Of a DNA stretch of 64,000 nucleotides, positions 17,773 through 26,873 are shown one piece after another. Both the position numbers and the translations under genes were made by a program. Where the stretch lies: contig CANMQE010000001.1 of NCBI GenBank assembly GCA_947499975.1, positions 62,001 to 126,000 of the forward strand, given 5' to 3'. The stretch is from an uncultured Sphingomonadaceae bacterium. GTDB lineage: Bacteria > Pseudomonadota > Alphaproteobacteria > Sphingomonadales > Sphingomonadaceae. Under the pieces are notes generated by a model. That model did not search any database. It was not told the DNA's origin and saw nothing but the letters and a program-made list of their open reading frames with translations. Position 1 is the stretch's first letter, and each line of letters opens with the position of its first letter.

Positions 17773-19850
17773 GCCGTTGTCCTTTCACGTGTTTCACGGA
17801 TCACCGCCGCCTTTCGGCGGCGCGTGTGGAGGATGTGGCCTTCCATGGCACCGCCAGCGTGGGATCGGCGCGCGACGTAGACATTGGGCGCTTTCGCTAT
17901 CGAAGTGAGATCCGCGTCGTAATTGTTCACCAGCACCGCGTTGCGGCTCTGTTTCAGCATGTCGAGATCGTTGCCGCTGTCGCCAACCGCTACGATCCGT
18001 TCGGGCGGCACGCGCATCTTGCGGGCCACGTGGCGCACCGCCGCACCCTTGCCGGCGTTGGTCGGCAGCACGTCGAGCAGGCGGCCATGGCTATGGATCA
18101 CGCGGGCAGGCAGGCCAGCTTCGGCCAGCCTGCTCTTCACGCGTTCGGCCGCGTCGGGTGAGTTCGTGAAATAGGATCGCTTCCACCGGCGCTGCTCCAC
18201 CGTTGTCTGATGGACGATGCCGGGCATGCCATTCAGCACCTCGTCGATATGTTCGGGCTGCCAGTCCTGCGCAATCGCGCGAGCATAGTCCTCGTCGAGC
18301 GTGATGCTGTCATGCGTATGCCAGTAGATCTCACTGCCAACGCTGGTGATCAGCACACGGGGGGAGGGGAGGTTCCACTCGCGCAGGATACGCCGGGCCT
18401 CGATCAGGCTGCGGCCTGTCGCGACGCAGAAACCCACCTTGTCCTGCCGGGTGAGGTAATTGCAGAAACGCTGTGCGCCCTGCTGGCAACCGGTAAGCGT
18501 ATTGTCGATATCGCAAACCAGCAATTCGTTCGGCTGGCCCCGGGCCGGCTTCTGAGCCAGCGGCGCGAGAATTTCCTGCGCGAGAGCGACGATACCGTTG
18601 GCGTAATTCCCCCAGCTCATCGAACGGACATTGTTTCGCCCGTTGCGGGAGGCCGCGATCCACGCTTCTCGATCGGCCAGCAGATCGGCGATAGCCGTGC
18701 CGATAGCCGCGGTGTCGCGGGGATCGACCAGCGTGCCATGCTCCAGCTCGGCCACGATATCCTTCGGGCCGCCGTTCTGGGTGGCGACCACGGGCAGGCC
18801 GTGCGAGGCAGCTTCGACAAGGGTGAGGCCGTAGGGTTCGGTCAGCGCGGGGTTCACGAATACGCCGCCACTTTCCTTCGCCAGCGCATAGAGAGATTGC
18901 ACCTGCGCCTGCGTATGGCGCGGCGGATAGGCGACCTTGCCGTAGAGGTTGTGCCGATCGATCGTGTCCACCAACTCTGCCAGCACGGCGCGCTGCTCGT
19001 CCTCGCCCGCTGTCAGACCGTTTCGCAGGCCTGCCAGGACTACGAGGTTGGCCGCATCCTGCAGCGCCTCGTTCCCGGCATAGGCCTGCACCAGCGCGCA
19101 GAGGTTCTTCTTCTGCACGGGCCGGGCGATCGCCAGGATGATGGGCTTTTCAGGTTCGCGCAGGAACGGCGCGACAAGTTCGCGCGCAGGCTGACGATCG
19201 ATGGCGGGCTCGGCACTCTGCACACCAGGGCGCAGGCGATGGATTCGCGAGGGAGAGGCGCCGGGGTAGCGCAGCAATTGCCGCTCGCATTCGTCGCGGG
19301 AGGAGCCGACGACGGCATCCGCACAGCGGATTGCGCGGTCTTCTTCCGCGATACGGCTGCGCAGGGCGATTTCGTCCAGCCCGTCGACGGCATCCAGCTT
19401 GTCGATAGCGAGGGAGTGGGCGGTGTAGATATAGGGAATGCCCAGCCGCTCACGCACCTTGCAGGCAACGTCGGCGGCATCCGCGAAATGGGCATGGATC
19501 ACGTCGGGCAGACGCGGGCGGCGCTGGAGTTCGGCAACGAAAGCCTCGACAAAGGCTTCGCGATCCGCGGCCAGCGCTTCCTTGGCAAGGTAACGACGAT
19601 TGCCACTATCGATACGTGTGAGAATGGTGCCGCAGGGCAATATCTCGCGTGGCTTCGCATAGGCCGCGCCCAGGGCGGGATCGTCGAACAGTCGCGTAAC
19701 CACTTCGGCGGTGGTTATTGCGGGATGCTGCGACAGGGCGCGCATCTCGCCCAGGATGTATGCGATATGGCCGCCGGTGTCCTCCGTCAGCCCGTATTCA
19801 ACCTTCTGACCCTTTATGCAGCCCCCCAAAGCGAGGGAAATGATGTGCAT
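17769..19850 (-). CDS. Sucrose-phosphate-synthase-like GT4 fused to an HAD-IIB phosphatase
   Basis: 693 residues from the ATG at 19850, which has GGAG nine bases upstream. The N-terminal GT-B part (residues 1-440) contains EDTGGHIAYILGEM, like the DTGGQ loop of sucrose synthases and sucrose-phosphate synthases, and EPYGLTLVEAASHGLPVVA with the E-x7-E motif. The C-terminal part from about residue 445 is an HAD-IIB phosphatase (LLVCDIDNTLTG with DxD, CVATGRS, IVAVGDSGNDLDML). Such fusions make a phosphorylated disaccharide and then dephosphorylate it. Whether the product is sucrose, mannosylfructose or another solute cannot be told from sequence. It is the first gene of the operon and overlaps the next gene by 4 bases. 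Confidence 0.8.
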   Translation of the reverse strand: MHIISLALGGCIKGQKVEYGLTEDTGGHIAYILGEMRALSQHPAITTAEVVTRLFDDPALGAAYAKPREILPCGTILTRIDSGNRRYLAKEALAADREAFVEAFVAELQRRPRLPDVIHAHFADAADVACKVRERLGIPYIYTAHSLAIDKLDAVDGLDEIALRSRIAEEDRAIRCADAVVGSSRDECERQLLRYPGASPSRIHRLRPGVQSAEPAIDRQPARELVAPFLREPEKPIILAIARPVQKKNLCALVQAYAGNEALQDAANLVVLAGLRNGLTAGEDEQRAVLAELVDTIDRHNLYGKVAYPPRHTQAQVQSLYALAKESGGVFVNPALTEPYGLTLVEAASHGLPVVATQNGGPKDIVAELEHGTLVDPRDTAAIGTAIADLLADREAWIAASRNGRNNVRSMSWGNYANGIVALAQEILAPLAQKPARGQPNELLVCDIDNTLTGCQQGAQRFCNYLTRQDKVGFCVATGRSLIEARRILREWNLPSPRVLITSVGSEIYWHTHDSITLDEDYARAIAQDWQPEHIDEVLNGMPGIVHQTTVEQRRWKRSYFTNSPDAAERVKSRLAEAGLPARVIHSHGRLLDVLPTNAGKGAAVRHVARKMRVPPERIVAVGDSGNDLDMLKQSRNAVLVNNYDADLTSIAKAPNVYVARRSHAGGAMEGHILHTRRRKAAVIRETRERTTA

Positions 19851-20177
19851 GTATGACGCCTCCGCAAGGATCAATCTTCTCGATGATCATGGTGTCATCG
19901 GAAAGCGGCTGGCGAGGGGGGCCGTTCCTAAGTTATCAATCCCTAAGATGGTAAATTCCCAACGAGATTGCGCCGGTCTCAGAGAGCGGGAATTACGTGA
20001 CCCATAGATCTCTTCGGCTTGTTCAGGCGGCGCCGACTGTCGAGTGCGACGGGATTGTTCGGGCCAGTGCTGGCTTTTACCATGTCACGTGGCGCGGCCA
20101 GCCGATATCGTAAGAGGCGCTTTGCGTGTCTTACGTCTTGTGCCTATTGATGCGCTGGAGGACGACAGGGGGTTAGA
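19851..20177. other. Intergenic region between the SPS-like operon and marR
   Basis: 327 bases without a credible gene. It must carry the divergent promoters of the glycosyltransferase operon (minus) and marR (plus). The only structure I see is a perfect inverted repeat, CGTAAGA at 20109-20115 and TCTTACG at 20129-20135 (13-base spacer), upstream of marR. No convincing -35/-10 pair stands out. Confidence 0.5.
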
Positions 20178-20624
20178 CTGGACTGGGGAATTCTCGACAA
20201 TAGCGCGGGCCCGCGTATCCGCCTGCTGCGCAATTTGCTGGCCGCGCGATCCATCAGCGCGTCACAGCCGTTCGGCCTTCCGACAGGATCGCTGACGGTG
20301 ATGGCGCTGATTGCTGCAAACGTAGGCCGGTCCCAGTCCGAACTGGCGGAGCAGGCGGGCCTGGCCACGCCCAGCATGGTGACGCTGGTGGACGAACTGG
20401 AGCGGCTGGACATGGTCCGCCGGGTTAAATCTGAGATCGACCGGCGTCGCAACGATCTGGTGCTGACCGAAAGGGGCCGCGAGACGACCGAAAAGCTGTT
20501 CTCGCAAGTCACGCAGATAGAGGCTCCCATTCGCGAAGCTCTTGGCGAAAAGGATTTCACGGTCTTCGTGCAGATGCTGGACAAGGCCGTTGCCGCGCTG
20601 CGCGATAACGGCCCCCATTCCTGA
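20178..20624 (+). CDS. MarR family transcriptional regulator
   Basis: About 148 residues. The winged helix is SQSELAEQAGLATPSMVTLV followed by DELERLDMVRR and the wing region KSEIDRRRNDLVLTERG. The frame is open from 20151 and codes for a family-like N-terminal helix (IRLLRNLLAARSISAS) upstream of the first common start codon, TTG at 20235. The best-fitting start is therefore the CTG at 20178 preceded by AGGGGG, but the start is uncertain. Its stop lies 14 bases before a MarR-type palindrome in front of the PQQ dehydrogenase gene, so it probably controls that gene. Confidence 0.8.
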   Translation: MDWGILDNSAGPRIRLLRNLLAARSISASQPFGLPTGSLTVMALIAANVGRSQSELAEQAGLATPSMVTLVDELERLDMVRRVKSEIDRRRNDLVLTERGRETTEKLFSQVTQIEAPIREALGEKDFTVFVQMLDKAVAALRDNGPHS

Positions 20625-20637
20625 CCTAGCCCGAAAT

Positions 20638-20656
20638 TAGTTTGCTTAGCTAACTA
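20638..20656. promoter_or_regulatory. Candidate MarR operator
   Basis: TAGTTTGCTTAGCTAACTA matches its own reverse complement at 16 of 19 positions, with perfect 5-base arms TAGTT/AACTA. It lies between the MarR gene and the PQQ dehydrogenase gene. AT-rich palindromes of this size are typical MarR-family sites; binding by the adjacent regulator is inferred. Confidence 0.5.
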
Positions 20657-20728
20657 TTCTTCTGCTAATTCCTCCGACGGGAATTGAGGAGAGCGGGCAG
20701 GGTGGCCCGCCCGTGCATGGGGATGGAA

Positions 20729-22681
20729 ATGCGCAAATCCGTTGTACTGCTGTTGCTTGGCAGCTTGCTGACAGCACCCGCGACAGGCCAGTCGCCGGAG
20801 AATACGGGTGAGGGTGACTGGCCCCGCTATGCGCGCGACAATTGGGGCACGCGCTTCTCTCCGCTGGACGAGATCAATGCGCAGAACGTGGCGGATTTGC
20901 AGGAAGCATGGCGCTTCACCCTCCGGCCCGAGGGAGGCGCCGGCTTGCTGGGTGGAACGGTGCCGCTGATCGTGGATGGCACGATGTTCCTGCCGCTGGG
21001 CAATGCCATCGTCGCGCTGGAAGCGCATAGCGGGCGCGAGCGTTGGCGGCATCCGATAACGGACGCGCTGGTGCGGCGCGGCGTTGCCTATTGGCCGGGC
21101 GATGGTGGGCATGATGCGCGAATATTCTACTCCACCAGCAATGGCATGCGGGCGATTTCGGCGCAGAGCGGTGAGGTGGATGAAGGTTTTGGCAATGGCG
21201 GCCAGATCGCGTTCGAGGGTACCGGCTATTCCTATCCGCCAAGCATCTTCGGCAATGTAATGGTGATCGGTGCCAACACGCCGGAAAACCCGCGCGGCCC
21301 ATCCGGCAACACCCGCGCCTTCGATGCCCGCACCGGAGAGAAGCTGTGGGAGTTCAACTCCATTCCGCAGCCGGGAGAGGTGGGCCATGAAACATGGCTG
21401 GACGATGGCTGGGAAGGCCGCTCCGGCGCGAATATGTGGATCTGGTATACCACCGCCGACGCGGAGGCGGGCCTTGTCTACATGACGCTGGGCAGTCCCA
21501 GCCCGAACTATTACGGCGGAGACAGGCCGGGCGCGAACCTGTTCGGCAATTCGCTTGTCGCGGTGGACATGCAGACGGGCGAATACCGCTGGCATTTCCA
21601 GACGATCCATCATGATCTGTGGGACTGGGATCTGCCCGCGCCGCCCGTGCTTTTCGATGCCGAGGTAAATGGCGAGCACGTGCCGGCCCTGGCGCTGACC
21701 GGAAAGCCGGGACTGATGTACATCCTGAACAGGCAGACGGGGGAACCGGTGCATGGCGTGAACGAGCAGCTCGTGGCAGCGGCAAACGTGCCGGACGAAT
21801 GGTATTCCCCGACGCAGCCCATCCCCGTTCGCCCCGCGCCGCTCAGCCGCATGCGATGGGATCCAGGCGACGTGGTGACGGCCGAGGATACGACGCCCGG
21901 ACATGCGGCGGCCTGCCGCGCCCTGCTGGATTCCTACGGTGGCACCTTCTTCAATTCCGGCCCGTTCACGCCCTTCTTCCTGCACGAGGAAGGAGACGAG
22001 CCGCGCGCTTCCATCAACCTGCCGCACAACGGCGGATCCAATTGGGGTGGCAGCGCGGCGGATCCGAATCGCGGAATCGTGTTCATCAACACGTCCGAAA
22101 GCGGGTCCATCGGCTGGATCGAGGAGCGCGACCCCGAAGGCGATTATGGCCGCGGCACCGCCACATCCACCCAGCGTTTCGATCGCGGGAGCCTGGCAGG
22201 GCCGGGCGCCTATTCCAGCTTCTCCGCCAATATCGAGACCCAGGATGGCGAGACCGCGAACCTGCCGTGCATCCGCCCGCCGTGGGGGCAATTGCACGCG
22301 GTGGATGCCAATAGTGGAGAGATCATCTGGTCCACTCGCCTCGGCACCAGCGAAGCCCTGCCGGAGGGCAAGCGGGAGACAGGCGCGAATAACACCTTCG
22401 GCGGGCCGATCGCAACGGCGGGCAATCTGGTCTTCATCGCCGCCACCAGCGATCGCCAGTTCCGCGCCTTCGATGCGGGCACGGGCGAAGTGCTATGGAG
22501 CGAGGAATTGCAGTATGCCGCGCTCACCGTTCCGGTCACCTATCGCGGTGCCGATGGCCGGCAGTACGTGGCGGTGGTGGCGTCTGGTTCATCCTTCGGC
22601 GGATCGCGCCCCGTGGATGAGGACGGAAACCTGCTGAATGAAGAAGCGCTCATTTCCTTCGCGCTGCCTGCGCAGAACTGA
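20729..22681 (+). CDS. Exported PQQ-dependent dehydrogenase (quinoprotein, mGDH-like class)
   Basis: 650 residues from the ATG at 20729, chosen because it begins a clean signal peptide (MRKSVVLLLLGSLL...ATGQ); alternative ATGs lie at 20717 and 20723. The mature part is an eight-bladed PQQ propeller with the opening motif DWPRYARDNWGTRFSPLDEIN, central HHDLWDWDLPAPP with the likely catalytic Asp, and repeated GE(I/V)LW blade ends. No heme motif CxxCH is present, so electrons must go to a quinone or a separate cytochrome. It is followed 15 bases later by an exported VOC protein, a probable operon under the MarR gene. Substrate unknown; alcohols, aldehydes or sugars are usual. Confidence 0.87.
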   Translation: MRKSVVLLLLGSLLTAPATGQSPENTGEGDWPRYARDNWGTRFSPLDEINAQNVADLQEAWRFTLRPEGGAGLLGGTVPLIVDGTMFLPLGNAIVALEAHSGRERWRHPITDALVRRGVAYWPGDGGHDARIFYSTSNGMRAISAQSGEVDEGFGNGGQIAFEGTGYSYPPSIFGNVMVIGANTPENPRGPSGNTRAFDARTGEKLWEFNSIPQPGEVGHETWLDDGWEGRSGANMWIWYTTADAEAGLVYMTLGSPSPNYYGGDRPGANLFGNSLVAVDMQTGEYRWHFQTIHHDLWDWDLPAPPVLFDAEVNGEHVPALALTGKPGLMYILNRQTGEPVHGVNEQLVAAANVPDEWYSPTQPIPVRPAPLSRMRWDPGDVVTAEDTTPGHAAACRALLDSYGGTFFNSGPFTPFFLHEEGDEPRASINLPHNGGSNWGGSAADPNRGIVFINTSESGSIGWIEERDPEGDYGRGTATSTQRFDRGSLAGPGAYSSFSANIETQDGETANLPCIRPPWGQLHAVDANSGEIIWSTRLGTSEALPEGKRETGANNTFGGPIATAGNLVFIAATSDRQFRAFDAGTGEVLWSEELQYAALTVPVTYRGADGRQYVAVVASGSSFGGSRPVDEDGNLLNEEALISFALPAQN

Positions 22682-22696
22682 ACAGAGGACACCATC

Positions 22697-23671
22697 ATGC
22701 AACTCCGCTTGGCAAGCCTTGCAGCTATCGCCCTTACGTCCGCGCCTATCGCCGCGCAGGACAGTACGCAGACCACGCCGGAGGGCGCTTTGCTGGAAGT
22801 GTCGGAAGACCTTGCCTATGCCGAGGGCGAACTGACACAGGCCCAGCTGGAACAATCGACGCGCGAATTGTTCATTCAGGATTCGATGAATGTTTTCAGG
22901 CGTTTCCCGCGCGAACACACGGCGGATATGGTGCGTTTCTATACAGAGGCATTGGCGCTTCGCTCGCTCAGTCCCATCCAGCTCACCAGCACGCAACAGA
23001 TGATCCTGACCGGCGTTGGTTCGGGACAGGTCAAGCTATCGGCGGGCCAGCAGGGGAACCGCAGCTACGATCTGTCAGGCGGCGCGCTGGGCGGAACGGG
23101 CATCCGCTTCCTTACTCTGTCCTACCCTGACAGCGTTCGCGTGGTGGAGCGGTTCGAGACGGCAGGCCTTGCCGCGCCGGAATTCACGCGCGCGGATGAC
23201 GGTTCATGCTGGGCAATGGTGACGGACCCGGCGGGTTTTCCCATCCAGATCGTTATCCGCGAAGGCGCGGCGGACAATTCTGATGACGGTATCGGCGTAG
23301 GCATCGCCGTATCGGACCTTGCGGAAAGCCGCGCGTTCTATCGCGATTTCGTGGGCCTTTCGGAACTGGAGCCAGTCGAGGATCCGGTGCTGGGCGTTAC
23401 CAAATATCCGTACCGGCATGCCGAGACCACGCTTTACCTCTACGAGGTGGGGGAAGGTAAACCCGCCGACACCGGCAGCGCCGGCATCCAGTATGTCGTC
23501 AGCGATGCAGCAATGGCGAACGCGCGCGCGGCGCATCGCCAGGTGCCTGTGCAAACCCCGCTGAACCGTCTGCGCGGTTTCGATCTGACGACGGTCTGGC
23601 TGGACGATCCGGACGGCGTGACAAACTATTTCGCACAAGTGGGGCCGAACAGCAGAACCGCGCAGGACTGA
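22697..23671 (+). CDS. Exported VOC (glyoxalase/bleomycin-resistance) superfamily protein
   Basis: 324 residues with an N-terminal signal peptide (MQLRLASLAAIALTSAPIAAQ). The mature protein has two vicinal-oxygen-chelate-like halves; the second (from about residue 195) begins GIGVGIAVSDLAESRAFYRDFVGLSELEPV and ends GFDLTTVWLDDPDGVTNYFAQVG, a classic VOC ending. An exported VOC protein is unusual because most are cytoplasmic. It starts 15 bases after the PQQ dehydrogenase stop with an AGAGG ribosome-binding site, suggesting co-expression. Function unknown; metal-dependent isomerase, lyase or dioxygenase activities occur in the fold. Confidence 0.75.
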   Translation: MQLRLASLAAIALTSAPIAAQDSTQTTPEGALLEVSEDLAYAEGELTQAQLEQSTRELFIQDSMNVFRRFPREHTADMVRFYTEALALRSLSPIQLTSTQQMILTGVGSGQVKLSAGQQGNRSYDLSGGALGGTGIRFLTLSYPDSVRVVERFETAGLAAPEFTRADDGSCWAMVTDPAGFPIQIVIREGAADNSDDGIGVGIAVSDLAESRAFYRDFVGLSELEPVEDPVLGVTKYPYRHAETTLYLYEVGEGKPADTGSAGIQYVVSDAAMANARAAHRQVPVQTPLNRLRGFDLTTVWLDDPDGVTNYFAQVGPNSRTAQD

Positions 23672-23697
23672 CCGTCCGGCCTTCTATACCAGATTGA

Positions 23698-25890
23698 TCA
23701 GGAAGCAGGCATCGCTGCCAGCACCCTGTCCGGTGTCATCGGGAAGTCCATCACGCGCGCGCCGCTTGCATCGAAGATTGCATTGGCAATTGCCGCCGCG
23801 CCGCCGCACATGCCGAGTTCGCCGATGCCTTTCGCCTGGATGGGACTGGCGGCTGGATCGCGTTCTTCCACCATGATCACTTCCAGATCGGGAACGTCGC
23901 GGTTCACGGGCACGTGATATTCCGCAAGGTCGCAGTTCACCAGATGGCCGTCGCGCGGGTCGAAATGCAGTGCTTCCGTCAGCGCCGCGCCGATGCTCCA
24001 CACCATGCCGCCCTGGCACTGGGAACGTGCGGTCTTCTCGTTCAGCACGCGGCCGAAACCGAAGGCGCCCGTCATCCGCTCCACCCGCGTTTCGCCGGTA
24101 AAGCGGTTGACGCGGACCTGGGCAAAATATGCGCCATAGCCAGCCGCAACGAAATCATCGTCAATATCGCCGGGCTCGTAATGGCCTTCCTCGCTAAGGT
24201 CGCCGCCGTTCAGCAGGTCCGTAACGGAAGTGCCGTCGGCCAGCTTCCCGTCCTTCAGTCGAAGCTCGTCTTCCGAAACGCCAGCACGTTCGCCCAGCGT
24301 CTTTCGCAGGCCAGTGCAGGCAACGTAGACGGCGGAGCCGACCGAGGACGCGCCCCAGCTGCCGCCGGAGCCGGAGCCGCGCGGGAATTGCGTGTCGCCC
24401 AGTTCCACCAGCACTTTCTCACGTGGCAGTCCCAGCATTTCCGCGGCGATCTGGCCGAGAATGGTGTAGGTGCCGGTGCCGATATCGGTCATGTCGGTTT
24501 CCACCATGGCCGTGCCATCGGGCTTCAGCGTCACGCGGGCTTTCGCCTCTGAAATGTTGTGCACGCGCGCGGCGCTGGCCATGCCCGTGCCGATCCACCA
24601 TTCGCCATCGCGGGTGTGGCGCGGCTTGCGCGGTCCGGCTTCCCAACCGAAGGCTTCTGCGCCCTGTTTCAGGCATTCCGCCAGCTTGCGCGAGGAATAT
24701 GGTGTGCCTTCCACCGGGTGACTTTCAGGGATGTTGCGCAGGCGCAGTTCGACAGGATCGACGCCGCTTTCCTGCGCCAGCATGTCCATCGCCACTTCCA
24801 GCGCGGGCATACCGACAGCCTCACCCGGAGCGCGCACGGAGCCAGCAGTCATCTGGTGGATACGCGCCACGTCCAGTTCCAGCACGCGGTTCTCGCCCGC
24901 GTAGAGGAAGTCAGAGCTTTGCAGCACGGGTTCGGCAAATTCTTCGCCCGGCAGGTTAGACACCAGCGCCTGGTGGCCAAAGCCCGTCAGGTCGCCCTTG
25001 TCATCGGTGGCGAGGCGCAGGCGCTGCGTGGTTTCGGACCGGCGCATGATGCACTGGAACACCTGCTGGCGGCTCATCACCACGCGCACGGGCCGTTCCA
25101 GCGCGATCGCGGCGATGGAGGCGGCAACGGTTTCTTCCGAAATGCCCAGCTTTGAGCCGAAGCCGCCGCCGACATAGCGGGAGACGAGGCGGATGTTCTC
25201 CTCCTCCATATCCAGCGAATCCGCCAGTTCGGAGATATTGTAGTTCAGCATCTGCAGCGATGCATGGACGGTCAGCGTACTGCCGTCCCACTGTGCGATC
25301 GCTGCGTGCGGTTCCATCGCCGCGCTGGCGTGGCCGGCGGTAGTGATGCGGCCATCTACGGAATGGCTGGCATCGTTCATCGCCTGCGCCAAGTCGCCCT
25401 GCCGCGTGCTCTGGTTGTTTTCCGTCTCGGCTTCCTGCGGGTCGAGCGGGATTTCGTCCAGCTCGTCCGCTTCGAAGGTGATCTTCAGATGCTTTGCCGC
25501 GTCGCGGGCCTGCTCGAAGGTTTCAGCCACCACCAGCGCGATGGGCTGGCCCCAGTAGCAGACCTGCTGCGGCTGCTGCACGGGTGCCTCGTCTGCGGTG
25601 CCCTGCGCGGGGCGCGCCGTCATGCGGGAATCGTCGATCACGGCAACGACGCCGTCCATCGCGAGGCAGGCATCCTTGTCGATGCCGGTGATGGTGCCGC
25701 GGGTGAAGGGTGCCGTCACCAGCACGCCTTCCAGGCAATTGTCCACGTGATATTCCGCTGCATAGGGGGCGGTGCCGGTGACCTTTGCTAGGCCTTCCGA
25801 GCGGCTCAGCGGCTTGCCGAGCACGCCCTGTTTCATGCCATCGAGATCGCAATCGCGCGCGGGCTTGTCCTGCTCCATATGGGTGCTCAC
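23698..25890 (-). CDS. Aldehyde oxidoreductase, molybdenum-binding subunit (PaoC-like)
   Basis: 730 residues of the xanthine oxidase family. Seen are RYVGGGFGSKLG (molybdopterin region), QMTAGSVRAPGEAVGMPALEVAMD, GSGSGGSWGASSVGSAVY, and near the C-terminus QAKGIGELGMCGGAAAIANAI with the catalytic Glu. It is the third gene of a 2Fe-2S/FAD/Mo operon in the same order as E. coli paoABC. The GTG start at 25890 overlaps the TGA stop of the FAD subunit (GTGA); an ATG four codons in is an alternative. Likely oxidises aldehydes to acids. No PaoD-type cofactor chaperone gene is in the window. Confidence 0.9.
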   Translation of the reverse strand: MSTHMEQDKPARDCDLDGMKQGVLGKPLSRSEGLAKVTGTAPYAAEYHVDNCLEGVLVTAPFTRGTITGIDKDACLAMDGVVAVIDDSRMTARPAQGTADEAPVQQPQQVCYWGQPIALVVAETFEQARDAAKHLKITFEADELDEIPLDPQEAETENNQSTRQGDLAQAMNDASHSVDGRITTAGHASAAMEPHAAIAQWDGSTLTVHASLQMLNYNISELADSLDMEEENIRLVSRYVGGGFGSKLGISEETVAASIAAIALERPVRVVMSRQQVFQCIMRRSETTQRLRLATDDKGDLTGFGHQALVSNLPGEEFAEPVLQSSDFLYAGENRVLELDVARIHQMTAGSVRAPGEAVGMPALEVAMDMLAQESGVDPVELRLRNIPESHPVEGTPYSSRKLAECLKQGAEAFGWEAGPRKPRHTRDGEWWIGTGMASAARVHNISEAKARVTLKPDGTAMVETDMTDIGTGTYTILGQIAAEMLGLPREKVLVELGDTQFPRGSGSGGSWGASSVGSAVYVACTGLRKTLGERAGVSEDELRLKDGKLADGTSVTDLLNGGDLSEEGHYEPGDIDDDFVAAGYGAYFAQVRVNRFTGETRVERMTGAFGFGRVLNEKTARSQCQGGMVWSIGAALTEALHFDPRDGHLVNCDLAEYHVPVNRDVPDLEVIMVEERDPAASPIQAKGIGELGMCGGAAAIANAIFDASGARVMDFPMTPDRVLAAMPAS

Positions 25891-26873
25891 AGTTCTACTC
25901 CCGTTGCGTCTGCCAGCGTGGCCGCAAGGGCGCGGCGGGCAAGCGGAATCTTGAAATCGTTTTCGCCATATCCCTGCGCATCTTCCAGCAGCAGGTCAGC
26001 CGCCCTGTCGAACACGGCGGCAGAGGGCTCTTCACCCACCAGCAGTTCGGAAAGGCGCGGGTCGTGCCATGGCTTGTGGGCAAGGCCGCCGAAAGCCAGG
26101 TCCGCGCGGGCGATGCGTCCTTCATCCATGTCCACGATGGCGGCCACGGATACCAGTGCAAAGGCATAGGAGGAACGTTCACGCACCTTGCGATAGATCT
26201 GCCTGCCGCTGACGGGGGCAGGCAGGATCACGCCGGTGATGATCTCGCCCGGTTCCAGCACATTGTCCTTTTCCGGCGTGTCTCCCGGCAGGCGATGGAA
26301 GTCGCGCACCGGCACGCTGCGCGCGCGATCGCCGGTTCCGGCAATCTCTACCGTCGCATCCAGCGCCGCCATCGCCACGGCCATGTCGCCGGGATAGGTG
26401 GCGATGCAGTGCGGACTGGTGCCCAGCACGCCGTGAAGGCGGGCAATGCCTTCAATCGCGCCGCAGCCGGAGCCGGGATCGCGCTTGTTGCAGGGCTGGT
26501 CGATATTGGTGAAGTAATAGCAGCGCGTACGCTGGCACAGATTGCCGCCGGTGGTGGCCTTGTTGCGCAATTGCTGCGTGGCGCCTGCCAGGATGGCCCG
26601 GGCCAGCACCTCGTAATCCTGCCGCACGCGATCGTGCGCAGCGGTGGCGGTGTTGGTGGCCAGCGCGCCGATGCGCAGGCCGCCATCGTCCGTATCTGCG
26701 ATCTCACCCATGGTGAGGCGGTTGATGTCGATCAGTTCCTGCGGCGTTTCCACCTGCAGTTTCATAAGGTCGATCAGGTTGGTGCCACCGGCCAGCGCCA
26801 TGGTGTCGGCATTGCCGGTAAGCTGGGAAGCCTGCTCCAGGCTCTCGGGACGGGCGTACTGGAAAGGTCTCAT
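25887..26873 (-). CDS. Aldehyde oxidoreductase, FAD-binding subunit with 4Fe-4S loop (PaoB-like)
   Basis: 328 residues from the ATG at 26873. The FAD loop MALAGGTNLIDLMKLQVETP and TTGGNLCQRTRC are diagnostic of the CO dehydrogenase flavoprotein family. The insertion CQRTRCYYFTNIDQPCNKRD continuing to PGSGC carries the four-cysteine loop that in PaoB binds an extra 4Fe-4S cluster. The start overlaps the 2Fe-2S subunit stop by 4 bases (ATGA), so the subunits are translationally coupled. Confidence 0.92.
   Translation of the reverse strand: MRPFQYARPESLEQASQLTGNADTMALAGGTNLIDLMKLQVETPQELIDINRLTMGEIADTDDGGLRIGALATNTATAAHDRVRQDYEVLARAILAGATQQLRNKATTGGNLCQRTRCYYFTNIDQPCNKRDPGSGCGAIEGIARLHGVLGTSPHCIATYPGDMAVAMAALDATVEIAGTGDRARSVPVRDFHRLPGDTPEKDNVLEPGEIITGVILPAPVSGRQIYRKVRERSSYAFALVSVAAIVDMDEGRIARADLAFGGLAHKPWHDPRLSELLVGEEPSAAVFDRAADLLLEDAQGYGENDFKIPLARRALAATLADATGVEL

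Noticed and set aside
13801..19850. Glycan cluster considered as a full capsule or exopolysaccharide locus
   Set aside because: No Wzx, Wzy, Wza/Wzc or ABC exporter gene is seen in the window; the ABC-2 permease at 8384 is too far away and unlinked.
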